Assembly (NCBI RefSeq): GCF_963678635.1
Contig: NC_087067.1
Coordinates: 47,971,618-48,035,617, forward strand
DNA: 64,000 nucleotides
Reading direction: 5' to 3'
From: Symsagittifera roscoffensis
Lineage: Eukaryota; Xenacoelomorpha; Acoela; Convolutidae
The translations under genes were made by a program, and so were the position numbers. Under the pieces are notes generated by a model, which saw only the letters and a list, made by a program, of their open reading frames with translations, was not told where the DNA came from and ran no database searches. Positions 29,971 through 41,616 of the stretch are shown piece after piece; positions within the stretch are counted from its first letter, which is position 1, and each line of letters starts with the position of its first letter.

Positions 29971-32900
29971 ACCTTTTTTCTATTTTGCCTTCATCATCTT
30001 TGAATTCATAATCTATGTGATTATTTAAATAGAATTCTGAATTTTTTGTGTTGTAAATACCAGGAGAGTCTGATGGATTTTCTTCAATTGATTGTACTTG
30101 AAAAGTTTGTCTTCAATTTTTAAGTGTACGGTTTCTGTAGTTTTCCTGTGAACCTTCATATTGCGTTTTTTTTGTGTTGTGACTGAGAATAATTTCTTTG
30201 TCACTTTGGGTATTTATTATTTCGATATCTAGAATTGATCCAATACGATTATTGTTGTAGTTTCGTGATCTATTATCTGAGTATTGTCTATTTCTATTGT
30301 TTGAGTAATTCTTGTTTCGATTATATGAGGAATTTCTAGAACGATTGTTTGGATAATATCTATTCCGAGAGTTTGAATAGTAACGGTTCCAATCATAATT
30401 TGACTAATTACTTCTGTTTGAATTTGATATTGAGTATTTGTTTCGATATTGGTTATTTTGACTATTAGATCTACTATATCTATTTTGTGAATTGCTTTGT
30501 GAATTGCTTCGATCTGGAGATCTTCCGCGATAAGTATTTCGGTAAGGTGATTGTTATCTATAATTACTATAAGTATCTGGGAGTGGTTTCCTGAATTGTT
30601 TTTACAATGGATATTTTTGTTTGGTAAGTTTTGGTCGTTCTTCTTATTTTGATAGAAGGATTTGTTTGGTCCTCTATCATTCTGCGGTTTGTTTTAATTA
30701 TCTAGCTGTTTTTGTCTGCAATAAGCATTTCTGTGTCCATATCTATACAATAATTACACCAATTTCTGAATGATGGTTTATCTATAAGTTTTGGATTTTT
30801 CTAGTAGTTATTTAAAATTTGAGTGATTTTTCTGCTAGTTCAGTATCAGAGTCATGAATGTCATTTGTTTGTGATGTTGCTGTTTAAATATTGCTCACGT
30901 ACTGTAATTTTAGTTTTTCTGTTTTGATCAAATTTTATAGTGATTTCAATTTGTTCCAATTTATCTACTTGTTTTCGGAAACCTATAACGGGTTCTCCAA
31001 TTGATGATGGATAAGGTGCTCTCTCTTTTTTTGCTATTTAACGTAGTTGTGGAATGATCAATAAGACTTATGTCATTTTCGTGTTTTTGTAATCATGCAT
31101 ACTAAAATAATATGCATTCCCTACTAATGTTTCGATTCTTTTTGCCGTTTGTTTATTTTTCATTAGGGAGTCTACGATTTTCGTTGCATAGAACTCTTTG
31201 ATATTGATTATATCTTTCTAATCTTTTTCAGTCTAATTTAAAATTTATAGATAAGCTTGAAAACAATTTTTGGACTGCGTCATCAAGTGTGGCTCGGATT
31301 GAGGATGTGCGTCTATATATCCAATTTTGATGAAGTGGCGTATTTACTGGTTCAGGTCCTATATTTGAAATTAATTTAGCTAAGACTGCGTATAATTAAT
31401 TTTCTCTTGATTACTCAGGATCTGCTCGTGTGAATACCATTCTTAGAACATATCGATCATCCATTCATAAGCTATGGATTCATCGTCTTTTAGAGTGATT
31501 CTGCTGAATTTGGTAATTGGGAAAAGCGTGTAAGTTGTGTTTTTGTAAATTCATGTTGATGTAAATCATAATGTACTGGGATTTCATTTTGCTTTTGATT
31601 TGTTTGATAGATTTGTGTATTTATACGATTTTGTGATTGGACATTTTTATTATATGATGCTGAATTTTATCTTGGAGGAAAAATTTATCTTATTTGTCGT
31701 GTTTGTTCACTTCTTGCATAATGTTCAAATTTATCTGTTTGATAAATAGGGTCTATTTGATCAAAGTTTCAGTTTTTAATTCAATGATTAGTGTTGAATC
31801 GTTGTTGGTTTTGATTGAATTAGCCTTCATCTTCTGAATGATGTGATTGATTTTTTGTGAATTGTTTATTAGCTATAATTTTGTTTTGTTGGAAAAAGGA
31901 AAAGTTTTTGCTACGATCTACTGTCGATCGTTGTTGATCAATAAAAAAAACTGAGTTTGGTTTTGATTGTAGTATTGTAATTGTGGTTAGTTCTGACTAC
32001 TTACTTGAGTAGGTTCTGTAATTTTGTTTTTTTTTGTAAAAAAAATTGTAGTTATGGTCGGAAATTTTTTTCTATTGGGTGTTTTCGTTTATTTGTTTGT
32101 CGTGATTTTGTTACTGGTCTAAATATTTGATGAGTCATTCATGAACTATTTGGGGCAACAGAAGGTTTTAATGTGGATTGTAGGGTAGTCTGACAAAACG
32201 TACTGTTTTTATTATGTGGTGTTGTAAAAGTGGGATGATTCGGAGAATTACTTTGTTATGTTTTTGTCGGCATTGCTTTAACTAATTCTTCATTAATAAA
32301 ATGTGATGGGTTTGAATATTTTGTTGTGTAAGATTTCTTGTTCAAAAAAGAAATTCTTGTGAATTATTGAACGTGAAATGTACATTATTTTGTCTTGTTC
32401 TCTCAGTAAGTATTGCATTATAATATATATTTTAAAGGTGTGGAGTCAATTGTAAGTGGAGTTATTTTTTCATAGCCTGTAGGTACAGAAATAGTGGTAA
32501 TTGCTGCCCTTGATGTGTCGGTGATTGTTTTAATAACTCAGGGATGAGACCAATCAGGGTCCGAACTTTGTTGTCTGAAGTTTGTGGTCGGAATTTTTTT
32601 CTTGAAAGTGCAATGAAGTCATCGTTATGGCAAAAATAATCAATTATTAACCATGCTAGCTTTTTTGTAGGTCATAGTTCACATTTTGTGAAATATCCTA
32701 ACTAGTAAGGTTTTCACGGACTGTATATAGGAGTTTCGAGAAAACATAGATTTCTGGTCTTACAGTCGAGTATCGGGATGTTTGAAACGGTGACTCGATT
32801 TGAATTTCTTGTTAATCTAATATAGATTTTTAACTATACAAAAAATAGAAAAAATTTCATTTGTGAATATTGAATTTGCTCTTTGTAAATTTTGATGTTG

Positions 32901-33215
32901 TATAATTTTTATGAACTCTGCGAAGGCTTTTTAGAATTCGATTTGGTTGTATTCGATGCATTGTTTAGTTTGATTCTGGTTGTACGATTTCAATTTTGAA
33001 TATACCGTAAGATGAAGTATTATTACATATACTTTTGGAATATTGATCAATATTTTGTCGTTTTTTCTTTATTCAAGAAAATCCTGTTTGCATAGGTTAT
33101 TTCCTTTTTCGAATAAAGGTTTGTTAAAGTTGTGGCAAAACTGTATTGTCTTCGAGAGGGATCACTTTGTGGACGAATAATGAAGAGAAGTTTTGAGTTA
33201 TCGTCAAAATTTGTG
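29971..33215 (-). pseudogene. Gag pseudogene of element 2
   Basis: Colinear with the element 1 Gag. The Asn/Arg/Ser-type tail repeat is recognisable at 30190-30560, the zinc-knuckle region near 30700-30770, and the capsid region at 30960-31450 (for example ccaattttgatgaagtggcg). Stops and frameshifts throughout. Confidence 0.75.
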
Positions 33216-33600
33216 TCTCATTCTATCTTTTTTTTGTGTCTTAAAATTGTTAGTGTGTAACTTTCAATGTGTATTTTTGGTTAATTCTAATTGTACAGTC
33301 GTACTTGTTTATTAATGAATGATTTTTTATTTCTACGTTTTCCTTTGATTGTTGATGGTGATGTAGTTTTGAAGTCAGAAAAAAAAACGTTTTGATTTTC
33401 TATCGGGTTACTTTTGTTCATTGAATCTTTCAGGTCTTGCAGTTCCTGTATTGTATTTGTATCTGGTTCTGGATAATTTGTTTTTGTTTTGCTATTATTG
33501 TCGTTTTTCGTGTTTGTCTTCTTGATCTGATGTATCCAATTTTTTCCTTTGGGGTGTGATTACAAGATCATATCTTTTGTTTTTAAATTAAACAATTATG
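33216..33600 (-). pseudogene. Decayed copy of the small basic ORF upstream of gag
   Basis: Plus-strand blocks such as gaagtcagaaaaaaaaacgtt and ggggtgtgattacaagatca match 11610-11860 of element 1. No long frame remains. Confidence 0.5.
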
Positions 33601-34821
33601 GTTTTCTTAACTTGGGTCATAGATTGTGGTGGTTGATGGGTTGGAGAGAGAGTATATCAATTCGTGAGTTTCATTTTAATTATCTCGTGACTAGATCTTA
33701 TTTATGATAAACTTACTTGATCTTACCTAGGGGATTCATTTGTTTTCAAAAGTTGGATAAAAGTTAATCAACCCACAAGGTTCAGGTATAATTAGAACAG
33801 AAGTTGAACATAAGATACTATTCTAAAAGTTACTAATATTGTTAAGGGTTTTAGCCTGGGTCATCTGAGAGTGAAGGATGAAGAACATAAGTTCTTCACT
33901 GTCTATCTTCATTAGAATGGTTAGTTGTTCGTCAAAAAATTCTGCTAATCTTGAGTCTTTATAAGGGTTGGGGAGTGAACTGACGTTTGAGGTCGTTAGA
34001 CACTTTAATTTATGGATTGGAAAGACCAAAGTTGTTCAGATTGATCCAAGGGAAGCCATGATGATAAAAAAAATTGATTGAAAAAAAAATAACTTATGTG
34101 AAAATAAAGATCCAAGAAAAGCCTTGATGATCTGTTTATGAAATAAAAATTGAATTACTGAAATGCAAGGATAAGCCTTGACAAATTCTTCTGTAGAAAT
34201 TTAAGTTAAAAAAGATTCGAGAGTTAGATTTTAAATGATATTATTTCCTTGAATTTATTTAGTTATAATTTGGGTAAATAAGCTGGAATGAAGAAAACAT
34301 TTGTTTGTTTTTAATATAATGAAATTAGCGATAATTGTTCATACTAACTAATTTTTTGTATTTTTATTATTCAATAAATTATTTGTTCAAAAATTTTATT
34401 TACTGTAGATTTTGAAAAGAACGACTTCTGTTCTTTTTATTAGTGATTTTACTTTAAATATTAGGTATAGCTCCAAATAAGTTCTTGAAGAAATGCTCTT
34501 CAAATGGTTTTCATGTTAATGAAAGAAAAATTAAATTTACTACATAAAGTATTCTGAATACAAATAATTGTTCCGGTTTTCGTCATACTATCGTGTAGTA
34601 GATCGCTCCATCTCCTAATCGTTGTTCACATCTTGATCTTGATCTTCTTGCAATACCTGGTATCTCTCGTGTGAATTAAAATTTTGGCGTAGATTTTTTG
34701 AGACGTAGAGACATTTCTACTAAATTGTCTATTCCATCTAACATTTTGCAATTTTACAATTGTCTAGCTCTTATTCTAATTGTCTAATTCTAACTTGGTT
34801 AAGGTCTTGTTCGAGACATTT
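33601..34821 (-). other. Leader of element 2
   Basis: Colinear with 11.95-13.16 kb of element 1, sharing cacaaggttcaggtataatt (about 33772), acgtttgaggtcgttagaca (about 33985) and three degenerate copies of the gatccaagg...gccttgatgatc repeat near 34043, 34111 and 34164. Confidence 0.65.
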
Positions 34822-34831
34822 GGTCGCACCA
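34822..34831 (-). promoter_or_regulatory. Primer-binding site of element 2
   Basis: Plus strand ggtcgcacca, two bases from the LTR start, identical to element 1. The adjoining 16 bases (cttgttcgagac plus four) are nearly the same in both elements, so the conserved site is longer than the ten bases marked. Confidence 0.7.
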
Positions 34832-34833
34832 GA

Positions 34834-35180
34834 TGAGTTATGTGCAAGGTATTGTACACATAGAGTAATTTCAGATAAGGTACACCGTCTTTTCGTCACG
34901 CTATCTTATTTTTGGCCGGATAGGTTCGTGCAACTTCTTAGTCTAATAACAACCTTAATCTTAATCTTAAATCTCGTATTCTCAATAGATCTAGCGTATA
35001 CTGGATTTGCTGGTTAGTTCTTGGAGTTTATCCAGAAGGAGAACAGCTGTAGTCTAAGATTTATTCAAATTGTTCTGGTGCTGAAACTACATGTAGTTCC
35101 AGCACTTACAAATAAGTGTCAAGGTTAGCGATAGAGTTTGACTGGTTAGTTGGTAATATTTTATAGAGATAGTTTTATCA
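34834..35180 (-). repeat. 5' LTR of element 2
   Basis: Starts TGAGTTATGTGCAAGG and shares long blocks with the LTR at 18481 (agagtaatttcagataaggt; gttagttcttggagtttat). Similarity stops near 35175, and the last CA is at 35179-35180. Confidence 0.78.
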
Positions 35181-36639
35181 ATAATATAACTGGTTTATAA
35201 ATACTAGTTTAGAATTTCTCAAAAAATATATTTAAGAGTCAAACAAAATATCATGAAGTAGAATAATCCTGTCGCCAATTGAACTGATAAGAGTATTGTT
35301 ACTAAACAATAAATCAGTCTGCTGTGTCGTACTGCACTTCTCAATTCAGATCTAAGTGCATCTGCTCATCATATTTATTTAACAAAAATTACCTGAAGAG
35401 TAAATGGTTTAACTGCTATAGTGAAACGTTATATCACTTGAAAAAGATAATTTTTTGACAACAAAAGTTATATCAGTGTCAACTTGCTAAGGCTTAGCTC
35501 ATGAGCTTCCAAGCGATAACTCCTGCTAAACACTAACTTTTTCTGATCATTTTTGTGCGAAACTTAAGAGTAACAAAATCTGATTCCGATAACTGTTTAA
35601 AAAACTTCGTTCAAAAGATGGCCAGTTGAAATCTTGAAATTAATCTAAAAAAAACCACATTAAGCCCAAAAAAGCCGGTGCAAAAACTGAACTCAACCGC
35701 TCATCAACACAAAGTTGATCGTTGTAGCGAAGTGTTTGGTCGGCCCCCTTCGAACGCTTTCGTAAAAAATAGTACCTTGATTTTTCGACTCTAGATTAAT
35801 TTTTTAATAACAACTTCTCGTGAATGAAAAAAAAATTTAAGTGATGCTGACTACCTCTCAATTTCACGTTAACATTGTGATACCAAGAATTCGAAAGTTT
35901 TTTAAGGGGTTATTACAGCAATTAACTACCTTTGCAGATCGAAAAAACTCAGCAGTAGCTAAGATATCTAAGTTTTTAAATATTTTATGGGTTATTGAAA
36001 TACTAAAATTTAATCTATTTTTGCACCCGCTTTAGTAGATTTCATCAAAGAGGAAGATGTTTGCGAAAATTTATCGGAAACTGAGAAAATTCTGGGCAGA
36101 AATTTTTTACTTTTATTATTAACTTTTTTTAAGTTAAAAAAAAACATTTTTAAGAAAAGCAAATCTGTTTCATTCAGCGTGTTAGTCGCAAGAGAAAAAG
36201 TGGCAGTTTTTTTTTTTCAAGTTACTTACGCAAAATCTTTGGGCTCAGATTGCTCTGTGAAAAACTTTTGAAGAAAATTAATCACAACGAAAATAATCTC
36301 TAACGAAAATAAACCCATTTATGAGTGGTCATGGTTTTTTTGGTTATAGTACAGAACCATAAGAATTAGCAATCATAGAAAAAACTAAAAGTTATCCAAT
36401 TTCCAGTTTTTTGTCAAAAAATGCTGTAAAAAGGAAGGTCACGTGGAAAATATATGTAAGGAGAACTCGTATAAAAGCAAAAAGCTCCAACTCGTTTTCA
36501 TGTTTTGATATTAAATGGGATACAATATACTGTACATATTTTGTCAAAACGGTTGATTTTCCGTTGTGTTAATTTTTTTACTTTTCAAATTTAAAAAAGA
36601 TGTTTCGAATTATATTCACACGATAAATTGTTTGTTTAG
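35181..36639. other. Intron 3 of gene 1, part right of the inserted element
   Basis: About 1.46 kb of AT-rich intron; no additional gene or repeat recognised. Ends with the acceptor tttgtttag before the exon at 36640. Confidence 0.6.
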
Positions 36640-37120
36640 TTTCGATCAAAACCATCATACGAATGACTTGGCTCTTATTAAGCTTCAAAAAACTTTGCCT
36701 CAGTTCCGCGTCATCGAGATGTGCAAGGAAAATCCAGCCTCTTTTGACACTCATGTCATAGCTGTTGGTGTCGGGTCTACGAGTCAAAGTCCGCTCACTC
36801 CAGCAACCTCTCTTCGCGAAATAACCCTCAAGACATCTCCATTTCAGTTCATTGATTCTTGGCTGAAGTTTGATTTTTGTCCTCCGGGTCTGGTATGCAC
36901 TGAGACTACTGTGAGAGGCTCTGGGTTGTGTCACAACGACGATGGTAGTCCTCTGTTTCTCAGAGATTGTGAGACAAAAAAACCTATTTGTCTCCTGGGA
37001 ATAGCAACTCCGACCTTGAAAGATGAGAGTCCACTGATAGACTGCAAAGGTCAAGCCGACTTCACCAGTATTCCACACTCAAAGGATTGGATATCAACCA
37101 GTATCATGTCCAATCAATAA
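36640..37120 (+). CDS. Gene 1, last exon: S1 protease homologue with catalytic Ser replaced by Asp
   Basis: Acceptor tttgtttag; the first T completes the codon left by exon 3. It encodes DQNHHTNDLALIKL (the catalytic-Asp loop; Asp102 is kept), VIAVGVGST (the usual GWG strand), a disulphide-rich region with FCPPGLVC, and GLCHNDDGSPLF where active enzymes have C-x-GDSGGPL. The residue aligned with Ser195 is Asp, and the residue two before it is Asn instead of Gly. Together with Leu for His57 this removes two of three triad residues. The ORF ends in TAA at 37118-37120, overlapping a polyadenylation signal. With exons 2 and 3 it accounts for about 225 residues of a normal-length S1 domain; only the N-terminal exon is missing from view. 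Confidence 0.85.
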
Positions 37121-37121
37121 A
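37116..37121 (+). promoter_or_regulatory. Polyadenylation signal of gene 1
   Basis: AATAAA overlapping the stop codon of gene 1 (CAATAAATTT). Close to the stop, but the only canonical hexamer near the end of the ORF. Confidence 0.4.
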
Positions 37122-37967
37122 TTTTTCTCTAACTTTCAATTACCAGTTCAAATATACAGTTATAAAAATCGACAGTTTTGTATAAATTAAGATCAATTCT
37201 AACTAATTAAAAAATCACTTTTATTTCCATTGCAACAAATAGGCAGTCAAAGTATTTTGAATTAGAAGTAAATGCCTTAAAAAACTACCCAGAATCAGAA
37301 CGGTTTAGCTGAGACCCATACGTCTCGGAGATTGTGCGACAGCGTTTTGCTATCAAAGTTGATACATTTCAATTAATTGCGAGGCTTGTGATTTGATTTG
37401 TGAAATGAGAGAGAGAGAGAGATAAAGCTTCGCTCTGTGATGTTAATTTAATGTGTTTTCAAACTGATCTTCTGTAAAAAAAAGTCACGTATTTTGATGC
37501 AATTAAACACTTATCAAGCGCCACAAAAATGTGTATGCAAAAATAATAATAATTTATGAGCGCTTCTAAATTTTGTTTGCAGAATTCATATTTTGCTTTG
37601 CTGTATCTGCCCTGAGTCTTTTGGCTGCCCCTTAATCCATAGCGAACAAATTTTAGGTGATAGTTTAGATTACGAAATTACTAGGAGTGATTAGCTAGCC
37701 TCAACTAAGTTTGGAACGGCTTTGTTGTGCGGGATGATTCGCCACCCAATAAATCGCGTTGCCTTTTCCGGATTAAGAAAGAAAATTTCAAAGCTTGCCT
37801 AAATTGTTCCAGAGGATGGCCTAATTGGCAAGATTAACTTGAAACTCTCAGAACTTGACAAAAAAAAGCTCGGAGGTAAACTATCTTTTGAACATTAGTT
37901 TCAGGGAGTCGATATCTTCAAAGAAAATATCATTTTGATTGCCAAAAATTAACTGTTTACAAAAAAT
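37121..37967. other. Intergenic region downstream of gene 1
   Basis: No gene seen. Contains a short (ga)n run at about 37408-37424. Confidence 0.5.
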
Positions 37968-38028
37968 ACTGCTCGTATCAGGGCGAAAGCCTCAATGGTT
38001 CGACTGCTTTTTAAAGTCTATGTAGCAG
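37968..38028. repeat. Foldback repeat, copy 2 (inverse orientation)
   Basis: ACTGCTCGTATCAGGGCG...GTAGCAG; its reverse complement aligns with 14590-14651 over the full length, with about ten differences. Confidence 0.6.
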
Positions 38029-38159
38029 CGGTAGACTTGTGCCATTTGTGGGAGGAGGAAAATTTATTTTGACTTTAAAATTTCAAACGTTTTCTGAATA
38101 AGATTATGGAGGCAAACTATCATAATCAAGCGACCATGTCTCACTTCTCATGACATTAC

Positions 38160-38520
38160 AGAGAGCGCCGTAGTGTCTTCGGTGCTCTGGCTATAAGTAT
38201 TGGACCAGTAGAACTTCCGATAGCTCGGAAAATCATAGTACCAGCAGCAAAACGTATTGGAAAAGAATTACTTGTTCAAGCGGCACCCGAATTAAGAGAT
38301 ATAGAAACCAGGAAAAAAATTGCCGAAACAAACCTTGAAAAACACAGTAAGAAACACAATAAAAAAAAGTTGGAGCTGGACGCAGCAAGTCCCGTATGAG
38401 CAGAAAACGGAAGACAACAATAACAACAAACAGAAAAACAAAACTTCTCATTCCAAAGAAACGAATTCTACTGAGAAGTCGTTCCAATTTTTTTTTACCA
38501 AAGAACGAAATGATTACTAA
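38160..38520 (+). pseudogene. Small basic Polinton late-type protein, broken
   Basis: Reads ALAISIGPVELPIARKI, then PAAKRIGKELLVQAAPEL and a Lys-rich tail, interrupted by a TGA near 38397 and a shift into another basic frame. The Ala/Gly-Pro start, the PAAKRIG...APE pattern and the basic tail resemble the small protein encoded next to the capsid gene in Polintons. The exact role (minor capsid or DNA-binding) is uncertain. Confidence 0.4.
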
Positions 38521-38559
38521 ATTATTACCCTATGAAGCAACATACAGCTCATTAGATTT

Positions 38560-39825
38560 TCTTTGAAAAGCCTCCTCTATTCGTTGCATTTGAAAATGCA
38601 TTCACTCAAAAAGTTGGTCAATCTAATTCATCTGATGGTCCCATGCTCGAATTTGAAGTTTTTGGGAGATAGAAACAACTTTATCGATCTTCAACGGACT
38701 CGCTTGGACGCATTGTAGCACGCATTGTTCAAAATAATGGTAAAGTACTTCGAACTCATGCTACAGAGGCAGCGCAACGAGACAACCCATATTTGGTTAA
38801 AAATCCACTTTTATCTTTATTTTCCGAATGCACTATGTCCCTGAATGGAGAAAAAATTTGAACAACTAATGCCAATTTTGCTCATAAGAGTTTCATTGAG
38901 ACCTTATTTTCGCACGGTAATGATGCAAAGAAAACATGGCTTGCTTGTCAAGGCTATTATTATGAAGATAATCCATCAGGTATTGATGGTACTAATGGGC
39001 GAGCTGAAGATGCTGCGGAACATAAGTGAAGCGTAGCTGCATCAAGCGAACTCCGTTTGCTTGGTAAAATTGCTTGTGAGTTTTTATTAGTTGACAAACA
39101 TCTTATCAGCGGTGTTAGAATAAGACTTTCTCTGAGACGATCTCCTATTGACCTCATTATTATGCCCGAGTATCTTACTAAACATTATCAAGTTCAAATC
39201 AATGAGTCTTACCTATCTGTGCGCAAAATGACAGTTACATGCTTTGTACCATCATCGATAGAAAAAACTCTGTTGAAAACACCCGCAATACACACTTATA
39301 TTAAAGATTTAACTAAAGATTTTTAGCCACAACTGATGTGCAAAGCTGGCGACAAGAAGACGTTTTTGCCACAGAGCCAGTTCGTCGAATGATTTCTGCA
39401 ATGAGCTCCAATACAGTATACCTGTGTACTAAACGAACAAACCCGTTTCATTATCAAAAGTTTCATCTGAAAGAAATCATTGTTTACCGAAACGGCTTAC
39501 TCATTGCAGGATTTCCTGTGTCACCGGCTGATAACAAAAAAATACATTACAACACATTAGAAGCTCTAGATTTTGTTTTTAACAATAGTCATGGAAGTAG
39601 TGTGGCTAATTTTCTCAATCACTGTAATATGACATTTGATCTCACATCTACTCATGAGGCTTCAGATGATTTTATTCATCCTTAATTGATCAATTGCACC
39701 ATTTCAGTAAAACTGAAATTTGATGCACCGCTGGGGAAATTAAGGAGTTACTTTTCATGGGAGAGCGTGCATCAATAGTTTACGTGCTTTCCGATAGAGA
39801 AAAAAAATTAAAAACACTCTAATGA
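38560..39825 (+). pseudogene. Polinton major capsid protein pseudogene
   Basis: Colinear with Polinton double-jelly-roll capsid proteins: an N-terminal GPMLEFEVFG-like strand, a KNPLLSLFSECTMSLNGEKI segment, a KSFIETLFSHGNDAKKTW segment, ELRLLGKIACEFLLVDKHLI near 39045-39110, then YQKFHLKEIIVYRNGLL at about 39450-39495 and a C-terminal APLGKL segment near 39725. In-frame stops lie near 38668, 38860 and 39027, with frameshifts near 39330 and 39740. Open pieces remain at 39057-39326 and 39338-39685. In a live element this protein would build the icosahedral shell. Confidence 0.7.
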
Positions 39826-39840
39826 ATTGAATCGGAAGAA

Positions 39841-40212
39841 ATGGACAATTTGCAGATTACTGAGCTTATTAACCGATGCAAGCATATGAAACATCAATTT
39901 CACGGCGTTTTTCCTGCTAACTTAGCAATTAATACAATATTGAAAAGCGACAATTCTTTCATGATAGTGAACGAATCAAACTCAGACCAGCCAGAAACTC
40001 AATGGTTAATGTTTGCTGAAGCTGGTGGTCAAATCTTTTTTGCAGATCCTCTTGGACAAAGCCTACACAACTATCCAAATGTATACAAAAATATGATACG
40101 TTCTATCCATGAGGGAAAACAAATACTGTTGATTAAGCCAATCCAATCAGCTAACTCGGTCTTCTATGGACTTTATTGTATTTTTGTTGCTCATGTTGTA
40201 ATTTCATCTTAA
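39841..40212 (+). pseudogene. Adenain-like Polinton cysteine protease with lost catalytic residues
   Basis: 123 open codons immediately after the capsid gene, with no stop. The pattern of the adenovirus-type maturation protease is clear: HGVFPANLAI near the N-terminus, ETQWLMF, FFADPLG and IQSANSVFYGLYCIFV. The catalytic His (usually just before W) is Gln, and the catalytic Cys (usually before G-x-Y-C) is Tyr, while Asp and Gln-side positions remain. The fold may persist but proteolysis should not. The rest of the element is decayed, so this is most simply a dead gene that has not yet picked up a stop. Confidence 0.65.
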
Positions 40213-40301
40213 TTTCTTATAGGTTTCAAGGTTAACGACCTTGACATGATGCGTTTGGCTTAACATATGATGATATAACTTTGTGATACTGATGCATTTC
40301 T

Positions 40302-40981
40302 TTAACGATTCATAATTGAATTTTTTAAAACATGTTTTATGTTTGCTAGAACACATACTGCTGGAATTATCTCAGGCTCTACAAAAATTTCAAAGAATCT
40401 GAATTTCTTCTCCATCATAAATTTATCAAATATATTTATTGAATCAATCTCTAAACGACCATGCCCACTCAAATTAATATCAATGATTTTTGAAATTTCA
40501 GCAGCCTTAACCTCATTCAATATTCTTAAAAAACGTTCAATGGTTACATTAGTAATTAGATCAGTTGGAGTTTAAATGAATCGAGTCTATGATGCAAAGC
40601 GGCAATCTGCGGCAGTCGTTTTTGCAAGGAAACTCCGACGGTGTCAAGGTTGTTAGTCGAAATGTACTTTACAGCCATTTTATTTTTTTTATCGGTGGTC
40701 CTGATAGATGATATTTGCTGCACTTCATAATCAAAAGGCACAATGAAATAATTTAAGGTCATCTAGTTAACTGCTTCAATGCATTTTTCTGTAACTTCGA
40801 TAGGAACGTGGCAATGTGGCTGGCCATTGGTAAGAGATTGGTAACAAAAATAGTTCTGATTTGAATGGACTGCAAATGCAAAGTTTGTATTAGAAGGAAA
40901 GTCAGAGACGTCGGGTTCATTACTCAGAAAAAAAATTAAAGTTTTTCCGACCTTGTTTAAAGTATTCCGGCGATTTTTCAT
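40302..40981 (-). pseudogene. Unassigned minus-strand gene within the Polinton, broken
   Basis: Three consecutive open pieces: 40763-40981 and 40556-40762 share one frame and are separated by a single stop, and 40302-40520 is in another frame. Together about 220 residues with ordinary composition (for example CHVPIEVTEKC; NLSGHGRLEIDSINIF). The position between protease and polymerase suggests another Polinton gene on the opposite strand. I do not recognise the family. Confidence 0.4.
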
Positions 40982-41034
40982 ACAATGTTTTAACCATTGT
41001 GATAATTAAAAATATACAAATGGTATTTTTCAAT

Positions 41035-41298
41035 TTACTCATGACACACAAATTTTTTTGTTAGAGTTAGAGTTATCTTCTTTTTTATCGTCTCCGTTGT
41101 CACTGTTACAGTCTTTTTTGGAGTAAACTGATCGTTTTGGTTTGTATCGTCGTTTTTGAGGTTTATGGTTTCCTGTTGTGGAAGTTGAAACCTTTTCAGC
41201 AGTTGAGTCTTTGATTTTTTTTTCACTTTTGAATAATTATCTGCTAAACAATCAAAATTTTTCGTCGTCAAAGTAACTGCTTGATTCATTTTGAACAC
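41035..41298 (-). CDS. Unassigned Lys/Thr-rich minus-strand ORF
   Basis: 87 codons with ATG start at 41298, upstream of and in a different frame from the broken gene at 40302-40981. Basic and Thr-rich (KKKSKTQLLKRF; TVTVTTETIKKKITLTL). It could be the N-terminal part of the same gene or chance. No domain recognised. Confidence 0.25.
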   Translation of the reverse strand: MFKMNQAVTLTTKNFDCLADNYSKVKKKSKTQLLKRFQLPQQETINLKNDDTNQNDQFTPKKTVTVTTETIKKKITLTLTKKFVCHE

Positions 41299-41616
41299 CT
41301 CTTCGTCGGTTTTTTATACAATTTTAGTGTATTATAGGTACCTATTTTTTCGAATGTTTTTTCCAACTCTGACTTTACGTTTTTCTGCTGAAGAAATATC
41401 ACGAAAATCATCAAAAAAGCCAGTATCACTTTCAAGCGTGTACATAGTTGGGTAGCGATAATTTTAATCACCCGTATCAGCCAAGAGACAATTTATGAAT
41501 GATTCACCCAGCCAGTGAACAGCTTATTTCGGGCGATTTATTTTACGGTATTCTCTAAGCTTCATTGGTGACTTTTCTTTTTTTACAGTTGAAAACGTGA
41601 GCGTGAGCGGATAATC

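Larger units (their letters stand above)
18481..35180 (-). mobile_element. Element 2: old, decayed relative of element 1 nested in intron 3 of gene 1
   Basis: About 16.7 kb flanked by two LTRs of the element 1 family (18481 and 34834). It has the same gene order on the minus strand: leader, basic ORF, gag, protease, RT-RNase H, integrase, spacer, Pro-rich ORF, env. Every gene has stops or frameshifts. The two LTRs differ at roughly one base in ten by eye, indicating an old insertion. It lies entirely between gene 1 exons at 17899 and 36640. No clear target-site duplication was identified. Confidence 0.88.

Noticed and set aside
18481-35180. Target-site duplication of element 2
   Set aside because: Bases left of 18481 (cgaac) do not recur convincingly right of about 35180, and the right LTR edge is uncertain.
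36578-37078. 166-codon antisense ORF over the last exon of gene 1
   Set aside because: Mirror of a real exon with protein-family evidence on the plus strand; no domain in the antisense reading.
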